NCBI GenBank assembly: GCA_964249915.1
Contig: CAXUEL010000092.1
Span: 1-11,999, forward strand
Reading direction: 5' to 3'
DNA: 11,999 nt
DNA from: Lichenicola sp964249915
GTDB lineage: Bacteria; Pseudomonadota; Alphaproteobacteria; Acetobacterales; Acetobacteraceae
The first letter of the stretch is position 1; every line of letters begins with the position of its first letter. Made by a program: the position numbers and the translations under genes. This document shows positions 6,652-11,999 of this stretch, piece after piece. Under the pieces are notes generated by a model. That model was given only the letters and a program-made list of their open reading frames with translations, was not told the DNA's origin and did no database searches.

Positions 6652-8854
6652 CGGAGGAGTCCTCGTTGCGAAGCAGCGCCAGCATCGCCTCGATCGGCAG
6701 GGGGTGGCTGAAGTAGAAGCCCTGGATCTCGTCGCAGCCTTCGCCGGACAGGTGGGTCAGCTGCTCCACGGTTTCCACGCCTTCCGCCACCACCGTCATC
6801 TGCAGCCCGTGCGCCAGGCTGATGACGGCGCGCACGATGGCGGCGTCGTTGGGGTCGGTGCGGAGGTTGCGCACGAAGGACTGGTCGATCTTGATCCGGT
6901 CGACGGGAAAGTTCTTGACGTGGCTGAGAAAGGAATAGCCGATCCCGAAATCGTCGATCGCGACCCGGACCCCCAGCTGGCGCAGCTCCCGGAGCACGCC
7001 GGCGGCCGCGTCGAGGTCCTGGACCAGCTCGCGCTCGGTGAGCTCCAGCTCCAGCAGCGACGGGTCCAGCCCGGTCTGGCCCAGGATGGCAGTGATCATC
7101 TCCCGCGTCCTGGCAGTGCCGATCCTGACCGGCGACAGGTTCACGCCGACCCCGATCCGCAGGTCGATGTCCTGCTGCCAGCGCGCGGCGTCGGTGCAGG
7201 CGCGGCGCAGCACCCAGGTGTCGATGTCGTCGGACAGGCCGCCCTCCTCGACCGCCGGCAGGAACTCGCCCGGCAGCAGCAGGCCGTGCACCGGATGGTT
7301 CCAGCGCAGCAGCGCCTCCACCCCGGCGATCCGGCCGGTGCGCAGGTTCATCTGCGGCTGGTAGTGCAGCACGAACTCGTCGCGGCGCAGCGCCTGGCGC
7401 AGCTCCTGCTTCATGCGCAGGACGCGGCCGACCCGCTCGTTCATGTCGGCGACGAAGAAGCGGTAGCTGTTCCGTCCTTCGGTCTTGGCCTGGTACATCG
7501 CCAGGTCGGCGTTGCGCAGCAGGGCCTCGGCGTCGGTGCCGTCGGTGGGGGCCAGGGTGATGCCGACGCTGCCGCTGATGGAGACCTCCTGGCCGCCATG
7601 CAGCGCCGGGCGGCTGATCTGCGCGATGATCCGCTGCGCCAGCGCCGACGCCTCGTCGGGGTGCGAGACCTGCGCCTGCAGGATCGCGAACTCGTCGCCG
7701 CCGATCCGCGCCACGGTGTCGTGCGGACCGACGCAGGACAGCAGGTTCACCGCCACCGTCTTGAGCAGAAGGTCGCCCAGGTGGTGGCCCATCTGGTCGT
7801 TCACCTCCTTGAAGCGGTCGAGGTCGAGGAAGTGCAGCGCCAGCAGGCCGCCGGCGCGGCCGCTGCGCACCAGCCGGTGCTGCAGGCGCTCGCGCAGCAG
7901 CAGCCGGTTCGGCAGGTCGGTGAGCCCGTCATGGCTGGCAACGTGCTGGAGGTGCCGCTCGGCGCGCTTGCGGTCGGTGATGTCGAGCGAGGTGGTCAGC
8001 ACGCTGCCGATCTGGCCGGTGCCGTCGTGCAGCGGCGACTTGGTGGTCAGCAGGATGCGCCGCTGTCCGTCCTGGTCCGTCACCTCCTGCTCGAAGGCCG
8101 AGAGCGGCTTGCCGGAGCGGAACACCAGCTGGTCCAGGGAGCGGCTGCGCTGCTCGTATTCGGGCCCGAACACCAGGATCGGCTGCGGCGTGGCCGAGGA
8201 CTGCCAGGACGGCTCCGGCGCGGAATCGTCGGGCGGGGCGGCGCCGGTGGTGCGGTCGGGCGGCTGGCTGACGCCGGAGCCGCTGGTCAGGGCGAGCTGG
8301 GACGCGTTGACGAACACCACCTGGCCGTCGCGGCTGGTGGCGCTGATGAAGGCCGGCACGGTGTCGATCACCTGCGCCAGCGCCTCGCGGCTGTCGCGCA
8401 GCAGCTTCTCGCGCGACCGTTCGCTGTCCTGCAGCTCGCGCTCCAGGGTACGGGCGCGGTTCTCGATGATCCGGTGCTGGCGGTGCATGCGCAGCAGGTT
8501 GCGGCCGCGGGTGACGAACTCGGCATGGTCGACCGGGCTCTGCAGGAAGTCGGTGGCGCCCGCTTCCAGGGCCTGCAGCCGGTAGGAGCGGTCGTCATAG
8601 GCGGTGATCACCACCACCGGCACGTCGAGGCAGCCGGATATCGCCCGGAACTGCCGGGTGAAGGCGGCGCCGTCGAGGTGGGGCATCTTGAAGTCGGTGA
8701 TGACCAGGTCGGTGTCGTTGCGGCCGAGCCAGTCCAGCGCCGAGCGCGGGTCGTCGAAGGTGACCACCTCGGTCCCGTCCTCGAGCGAGGCGGCCAGGCG
8801 CGCATAGATGTTCCTGTTCGTCAGGCGGTCGTCGAGGATGGCGATCAAAGGCAT
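6644..8854 (-). CDS. REC-PAS-GGDEF-EAL response regulator, c-di-GMP turnover output of the DSF system
   Basis: 736 aa, cytoplasmic. The receiver (1-120) has acidic pair D8/D9, phospho-acceptor D54 (ITDFKMPHLDG) and T84, but S106 where the conserved lysine is expected (FLQSPV). A coiled linker (about 121-160) follows. The PAS domain (about 160-295) is interrupted by a Pro/Ser/Asp-rich insert (190-225). GGDEF has metal-binding DLDRFKEVND and an intact RIGGDEF (383-389); the upstream I-site reads GPHD instead of RxxD. EAL has EAL (513-515), N572, DDFGIGYSFL (634-643), KID, EGVET and QGFYFSHPLP, so phosphodiesterase residues look complete. It could make, degrade or do both to c-di-GMP. The receiver and linker resemble RpfG, whose output is HD-GYP instead. 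The ATG at 8854 is chosen because the receiver's first strand starts there; no good ribosome site is visible. First gene of the operon with the kinase. Confidence 0.93.
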   Translation of the reverse strand: MPLIAILDDRLTNRNIYARLAASLEDGTEVVTFDDPRSALDWLGRNDTDLVITDFKMPHLDGAAFTRQFRAISGCLDVPVVVITAYDDRSYRLQALEAGATDFLQSPVDHAEFVTRGRNLLRMHRQHRIIENRARTLERELQDSERSREKLLRDSREALAQVIDTVPAFISATSRDGQVVFVNASQLALTSGSGVSQPPDRTTGAAPPDDSAPEPSWQSSATPQPILVFGPEYEQRSRSLDQLVFRSGKPLSAFEQEVTDQDGQRRILLTTKSPLHDGTGQIGSVLTTSLDITDRKRAERHLQHVASHDGLTDLPNRLLLRERLQHRLVRSGRAGGLLALHFLDLDRFKEVNDQMGHHLGDLLLKTVAVNLLSCVGPHDTVARIGGDEFAILQAQVSHPDEASALAQRIIAQISRPALHGGQEVSISGSVGITLAPTDGTDAEALLRNADLAMYQAKTEGRNSYRFFVADMNERVGRVLRMKQELRQALRRDEFVLHYQPQMNLRTGRIAGVEALLRWNHPVHGLLLPGEFLPAVEEGGLSDDIDTWVLRRACTDAARWQQDIDLRIGVGVNLSPVRIGTARTREMITAILGQTGLDPSLLELELTERELVQDLDAAAGVLRELRQLGVRVAIDDFGIGYSFLSHVKNFPVDRIKIDQSFVRNLRTDPNDAAIVRAVISLAHGLQMTVVAEGVETVEQLTHLSGEGCDEIQGFYFSHPLPIEAMLALLRNEDSSVV

Positions 8855-8891
8855 GTCGGGGGGGTGTCTCGAACTGGGCAGCGGGATGCGA

Positions 8892-8905
8892 CGGCCTGCA
8901 GGCCG
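8892..8905. promoter_or_regulatory. 14-bp perfect palindrome in the divergent intergenic gap
   Basis: CGGCCTGCAGGCCG is perfectly self-complementary. It lies in the 215-base gap between the regulator gene (leftward) and the radical SAM gene (rightward), 38 bases upstream of the regulator's ATG. A dimeric regulator could bind here, but GC-rich palindromes also arise by chance and no promoter hexamers are clear beside it. Confidence 0.25.
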
Positions 8906-9059
8906 GTCCGCGCCGTGTCCATCGTATCCCGTCCTAGGTCCATGGCCCATCGCTTATGTCGGCCGGCCTGGGCTACGCCGGCGATGTTCACCATACGTTC
9001 TTGCACGGATGGCCGGAAGACGACAGGATGGGGCGCCGGCGGGAGCCGTCGCAGTCGGG

Positions 9060-9064
9060 AAGGA
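9060..9064 (+). promoter_or_regulatory. Ribosome binding site that decides the radical SAM start
   Basis: AAGGA sits five bases before ATG at 9070. Two in-frame upstream ATGs (8956 and 9028) lack a comparable site, so 9070 is preferred. Confidence 0.6.
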
Positions 9065-9069
9065 CCGGG

Positions 9070-10188
9070 ATGTCCGATCAGCACGAGGCGGACGGCGTGC
9101 CCGCGGTCCGCAAGGGGAGAGGGGTGTCCGGCAACTGCGGCAACCGCTTCGATCCGGTGCTGGTGCAGCCGTTCGACGACGGCTGGGACAGCATCGCCGA
9201 CGAGCAGGGCGCGCCGCCGCCGGTGCCGACCACCCTGACGCCGGATCGCAGCCGCAGCGCGATCTCGCGCAACACCAGCCCGGACCTCGGCTTCGACCGT
9301 GCGGTCAACCCGTATCGCGGCTGCGAGCATGGCTGCGTCTATTGCTATGCGCGGCCGAGCCACGCTTATCTCGGCTACTCGCCGGGACTGGACTTCGAGA
9401 CCAGGCTCACCTTCAAGCCGGACATCGCGCGGCTGCTGGAACAGGAGCTGCGCCGCCCCGGCTACGTGGTGCGGCCGATCGCGCTCGGGTCCAACACCGA
9501 TCCCTACCAGCCGGCGGACCGCGACCTGGCCCTGACCAGGCAGGTGCTGGAGGTGCTGGAACGCTGCGGCCATCCGGTCAGCATCGTCACCAAGGGCAGC
9601 GGCATCCTGCGCGACCTGGACATCCTGGGCCGGATGGCGGAACGCGGGCTGGTGCGCGCCTGGGTGTCGGTCACCACGCTCGATGCGCAACTGGCCCGAC
9701 GCATGGAGCCGCGCGCGGTGACGCCGGAGCGTCGGCTGGCGACAATCGGGCGGCTGGCGGAGGCCGGCATCCCGACCGGAGTGCTGGCGGCGCCGATGAT
9801 CCCCGGGCTGAACGATTGCGAGCTGGAACGGATCCTGGCCGCCGCAGCCGCCGCAGGCGCGCGCAGCGCCGGCTGCACGCTGCTGCGCCTGCCCCGGGAG
9901 CTCAGGCCAATGGTCGAGACATGGCTGCATCAGCATTATCCCCTGGCGGCAGCGCGCGTGCTGAAGCTGATAAGGGAGACTCGTGAAGGAAAGCTGAACG
10001 ACAGCCGCTTCGGCACCCGCTTCAGCGGGCAGGGGCCGTATGCCGAGCTGCTGGCGCAGCGGTATGCGCTGGCGATCCGGCGGCATCGGCTGACGGAGCA
10101 CGTGGCGCTGGACACCCGGCAGTTCGCACCGCCGCCGCAAGGTCCCGGGATCGGGCACGGGCCGGCGGGGCAGCTCGCCCTGTTCTGA
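9070..10188 (+). CDS. PA0069-family radical SAM protein
   Basis: 372 aa radical SAM enzyme of the SplB-like/PA0069 group. The [4Fe-4S] motif is CxxxCxxC at C85, C89 and C92 in NPYRGCEHGCVYCYARPSH; the surrounding NPYRGCEHGC and the following GLDFETRL and GSNTDPYQPAD are characteristic of this family. Further conserved stretches are VTKGSGILRDLD and PMIPGLND, and the C-terminal region includes FSGQGPYAELL. It binds S-adenosylmethionine and should generate a 5'-deoxyadenosyl radical in the cytoplasm. Its substrate is unknown, and the likeness to spore photoproduct lyase does not establish DNA repair. Length is normal for the family. It is transcribed away from the DSF operon across a 215-base gap and converges on the CDF exporter gene. 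No functional tie to either neighbour is visible. Confidence 0.92.
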   Translation: MSDQHEADGVPAVRKGRGVSGNCGNRFDPVLVQPFDDGWDSIADEQGAPPPVPTTLTPDRSRSAISRNTSPDLGFDRAVNPYRGCEHGCVYCYARPSHAYLGYSPGLDFETRLTFKPDIARLLEQELRRPGYVVRPIALGSNTDPYQPADRDLALTRQVLEVLERCGHPVSIVTKGSGILRDLDILGRMAERGLVRAWVSVTTLDAQLARRMEPRAVTPERRLATIGRLAEAGIPTGVLAAPMIPGLNDCELERILAAAAAAGARSAGCTLLRLPRELRPMVETWLHQHYPLAAARVLKLIRETREGKLNDSRFGTRFSGQGPYAELLAQRYALAIRRHRLTEHVALDTRQFAPPPQGPGIGHGPAGQLALF

Positions 10189-10214
10189 ACGTTGTTCACG
10201 TGAACGCTGTTCAG
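10185..10214. repeat. Tandem pair of 13-bp dyads between convergent genes
   Basis: TGAACGTTGTTCA (10186-10198) and TGAACGCTGTTCA (10201-10213) are each perfect inverted repeats with a 3-base spacer, repeated at a 15-base period. The inner halves form the perfect palindrome GTTCACGTGAAC (10194-10205), and the outer CTGAAC and GTTCAG also pair. The element overlaps the radical SAM stop codon and ends 13 bases before the CDF stop. It could be a T-less terminator structure or a double operator; nothing in the sequence decides between these. Confidence 0.7.
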
Positions 10215-10227
10215 GAAGTGGGAGTCG

Positions 10228-11163
10228 TCAGACCACCTCCGCCGGGGCCAGGCGGCAGGTCTCCCCGTCCTCGCCGGTCTCGACCTGGAGGGTGGCGTGG
10301 CCGATGCCGTAGAGGCGCTCCAAAAGGGCGGCGGCGGAGCGCAGCAGGGCGTCGTCCGGCGGCAGGCCGGGGCGGACCAGGTGCGCGGTGAGCGCGGTCT
10401 CGGTGGTGCTCATGCCCCAGATGTGCAGGTCGTGCAGGTCCGACACGCCGGGCAGGGCGCGCAGCGTGCGCTCCACCGCGGCCGGGTCGATCCCCGGCGG
10501 CACCGCGTCCAGCGCCAGCTCGACCGACCGGCGCAGCAGCGACCAGGTGCCGGCGACGATGACGACGGCGACCAGCAGGCTGATCACGGGATCGATCAGC
10601 CGGGAGCCGGTCAGCACGATCAGCAGCCCGGCCACCACGACGGCGGCGGCGGTCAGGGCGTCGGAGGCCATGTGCAGGAAGGCGCCGCGCAGGTTGAGGT
10701 CGTCCTTGGCGCCGGACATGAACAGCCAGGCGGTGACGCCGTTCACGGCGATGCCGATCGCGGCCACGACCATCACGACTGGGCCGGATACCGGCGCCGG
10801 GTCGATCAGCCGCCGGATCGCCTCGGCGGCGATGCCGCCGGTCACCACCAGCAGCAGGATGGCGTTGAACAGCGCCGACAGGATGGAGGAGCGGCGCAGG
10901 CCGTAGGTGTACCGGCCGCCCGGCAGGCGGCGGCCGAGGCCGGCGGCGAGCCAGGCGGCGCCGAGGCCGAGCACGTCGCCGAGGTTGTGTCCGGCGTCGG
11001 CCAGCAGGGCGAGCGAGCCGGCAAGGACGCCGTAGGTCGCCTCGCCGCCGACGTAGAGGAGGTTGAGCGCGATGCCGATTGCAAACGCGGCGCCGAAGCT
11101 GGCCGGGGCGTGCGCATGGGTGTGGGCGTGTCCCGGCTCGTGGTGGTGCGCGTGGTCGTGCAT
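10228..11163 (-). CDS. Cation diffusion facilitator (CDF) family zinc/cobalt exporter, CzcD-like
   Basis: 311 aa. It begins with a His-rich cytoplasmic tail with nine histidines in the first 18 residues (HDHAHHHEPGHAHTHAH), then six membrane helices between about 22 and 210. The transport site is visible as H59/D63 in helix 2 (LADAGHNLGD) and H164/D168 in helix 5 (HMASDAL), the HD-HD arrangement typical of zinc-selecting CDF proteins. A C-terminal ferredoxin-like cytoplasmic domain follows from about 213 (LPGVSDLHDLHIWGM, 237-251). It should act as an inner-membrane proton antiporter exporting Zn2+ or related ions. The ATG at 11163 is preceded by GGAGGA about nine bases upstream; longer in-frame extensions overlap the divergent FAD gene and have no CDF content. 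A metal regulator gene is not adjacent. Symbols such as czcD or dmeF cannot be chosen from sequence alone. Confidence 0.93.
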   Translation of the reverse strand: MHDHAHHHEPGHAHTHAHAPASFGAAFAIGIALNLLYVGGEATYGVLAGSLALLADAGHNLGDVLGLGAAWLAAGLGRRLPGGRYTYGLRRSSILSALFNAILLLVVTGGIAAEAIRRLIDPAPVSGPVVMVVAAIGIAVNGVTAWLFMSGAKDDLNLRGAFLHMASDALTAAAVVVAGLLIVLTGSRLIDPVISLLVAVVIVAGTWSLLRRSVELALDAVPPGIDPAAVERTLRALPGVSDLHDLHIWGMSTTETALTAHLVRPGLPPDDALLRSAAALLERLYGIGHATLQVETGEDGETCRLAPAEVV

Positions 11164-11188
11164 CGTCGTCGGTTCCTCCGGCCCGCGC

Positions 11189-11217
11189 TTGCAAGCCCCC
11201 GATGGTAGGGCGATATC
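11189..11217 (+). promoter_or_regulatory. Weak sigma70-like promoter candidate for the FAD dehydrogenase gene
   Basis: TTGCAA (11189-11194) and GATATC (11212-11217) are separated by 17 bases and lie about 43 bases before the ATG at 11260. The hexamers match the consensus at four and three positions. TTGCAA is within a 10-bp palindrome GCTTGCAAGC (11187-11196), and the -10 is within CGATATCG, either of which could bind a regulator of this gene or of the divergent CDF gene. Confidence 0.3.
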
Positions 11218-11259
11218 GAGCGCCACGTCATCGGTCGATCCCTGGATGTCCGTCCCCGC

Positions 11260-11999
11260 ATGCTGCGACTGACCGAACTCAAGCTGCCGCTCGACCATGG
11301 TCCGGAGGCGGTGGTGCCGGCGATCGCCGCCAGGCTGGGGGTGCCGGAAGGGGACGTGCTGTCGCATGCGCTGTTCCGGCGCGGCTACGACGCGCGCAAG
11401 CGGACGGCCGTGCACCTGGTGTACAGCTTCGACGTGATGCTGCGCGACGAGGCGGCGGTGCTGGCGCGGCTTGGTGGGGACGAGGCGGTGCGGCCGGCGC
11501 CGGACATGCGCTACCGGTTCGTGATCGGGGATGGTGCGGCCCGGGCGGCGCGGCCGGGCTACCGGCGGCCGGTGGTGATCGGCACCGGGCCGTGCGGGCT
11601 GCTGGCGGGGCTGGTGCTGGCGCAGATGGGCTTGCGGCCGCTGCTGCTGGAGCGGGGGCGGGCGGTCAGGCAGCGCACCGTGGACACGTTCGCGCTGTGG
11701 CGGCGGGCGGTGCTGACGCCGGACAGCAACGTGCAGTTCGGCGAGGGGGGCGCGGGCACGTTCTCGGACGGCAAGCTGTACAGCCAGGTCAGCGACCGGC
11801 AGCATTACGGGCGCAAGCTGCTCGAGGAGTTCGTCCGGGCAGGCGCCCCGGAGGAGATCCTGAGCGTATCGAAGCCGCATGTCGGCACCTTCCGGCTGGT
11901 GACGGTGGTGGAAAGCCTGCGGGCGCAGATCGAGGCGCTGGGGGGAGAGTACCGGTTCGGCTGCCACGTGACCGGGTTCGCGGTGGGGCGGGACCGGGC
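11260..11999 (+). CDS. COG2509-type FAD-dependent dehydrogenase, N-terminal part (3' end outside window)
   Basis: 246 residues are visible with no stop before the window end. The first about 100 residues form the small N-terminal domain of this family (starting MLRLTELKLPLDH, with YDARKR and VYSFDV). A Rossmann dinucleotide site follows at VVIGTGPCGLLAGLVLAQMG (105-124, GxGPxG at 108-113), ending in the FAD-ribose acidic residue E131. The family-specific FGEGGAGTFSDGKLYS (160-175) and KPHVGTFRL (205-213) make the COG2509 assignment secure. These are uncharacterised NAD(P)/FAD-dependent oxidoreductases; the substrate is unknown, and full-length members are roughly 540 residues. The ATG at 11260 is chosen because the conserved N-terminus begins there, although the ribosome site is weak. 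It is divergent from the CDF exporter across 96 bases. Confidence 0.9.
   Translation, partial: MLRLTELKLPLDHGPEAVVPAIAARLGVPEGDVLSHALFRRGYDARKRTAVHLVYSFDVMLRDEAAVLARLGGDEAVRPAPDMRYRFVIGDGAARAARPGYRRPVVIGTGPCGLLAGLVLAQMGLRPLLLERGRAVRQRTVDTFALWRRAVLTPDSNVQFGEGGAGTFSDGKLYSQVSDRQHYGRKLLEEFVRAGAPEEILSVSKPHVGTFRLVTVVESLRAQIEALGGEYRFGCHVTGFAVGRDR

Noticed and set aside
8855..8950. Upstream extension of the GGDEF-EAL regulator by 32 residues
   Set aside because: The extension resembles no receiver sequence, and the domain's first beta strand begins at the ATG at 8854.
6560..9238. Plus-strand open frame of 892 codons opposite the GGDEF-EAL gene
   Set aside because: Low-complexity shadow composition; the opposite strand carries every expected REC/GGDEF/EAL motif.
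10185..10214. LexA/SOS box
   Set aside because: The GTTC and GAAC half-sites repeat at 15 bases (11-base gap), not the seven-base gap of the alphaproteobacterial SOS box.
770..11163. A zinc-homeostasis island linking the CobW GTPase and the CDF exporter
   Set aside because: They are about 8.5 kb apart, in different transcription units, with no shared operator seen; proximity alone is not evidence.
11164..11967. N-terminal extension of the CDF exporter frame to a 579-residue protein
   Set aside because: The extra residues are Arg/Pro/His-rich and antisense to a clear COG2509 gene; ATG at 11163 has a good ribosome site and the typical His-rich CDF start.

Overview
This is a high-GC window (roughly 70 % by eye) from a Gram-negative proteobacterium. 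An O-antigen-ligase-type membrane protein, a COG0523 GTPase paired with a WD40 protein, and tight ATGA-type gene overlaps fit an alphaproteobacterium, perhaps Rhodospirillales/Acetobacteraceae. That placement is inference; no rRNA or other marker gene is present.

Layout. (1) 1-2838, plus strand: the 3' part of an O-antigen ligase/polymerase-like gene overlaps a CobW/COG0523 metal-chaperone GTPase, which overlaps a WD40 beta-propeller gene. (2) 3055-8854: the centrepiece, a complete-looking diffusible signal factor (DSF) circuit. A plus-strand crotonase-family DSF synthase (rpfF) faces a two-gene minus-strand operon. The operon's first gene encodes a REC-PAS-GGDEF-EAL response regulator. Its second gene encodes an RpfC-type hybrid histidine kinase (five or so membrane helices, HisKA, HATPase, a degenerate receiver, a true receiver, HPt). 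(3) 9070-10188, plus strand: a PA0069-family radical SAM protein. (4) 10228-11163, minus strand: a His-rich CDF zinc/cobalt exporter. (5) 11260 to the window end: the N-terminal part of a COG2509-type FAD-dependent dehydrogenase.

How the genes may work together. In Xanthomonas, RpfF makes cis-2-unsaturated fatty acid signals, RpfC senses them, and RpfC phosphorylates RpfG, a receiver fused to an HD-GYP c-di-GMP phosphodiesterase. Here the RpfC partner has an RpfG-like receiver and coiled linker, but the output is PAS-GGDEF-EAL, as in the Burkholderia DSF receptor RpfR. The locus therefore looks like a hybrid of the two known DSF architectures. The kinase also carries a degenerate extra receiver, a non-acidic residue after the phospho-histidine and an N-terminal 15-bp tandem repeat; the regulator's receiver lacks the usual switch lysine.

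Non-coding structure: a hairpin between the convergent rpfF and rpfC genes, a tandem pair of 13-bp dyads between the radical SAM and CDF genes, a 14-bp palindrome in the divergent gap near 8900, and a weak promoter candidate before the FAD gene. No tRNA, rRNA, insertion sequence or CRISPR array was seen. No gene-free stretch exceeds 300 bases.
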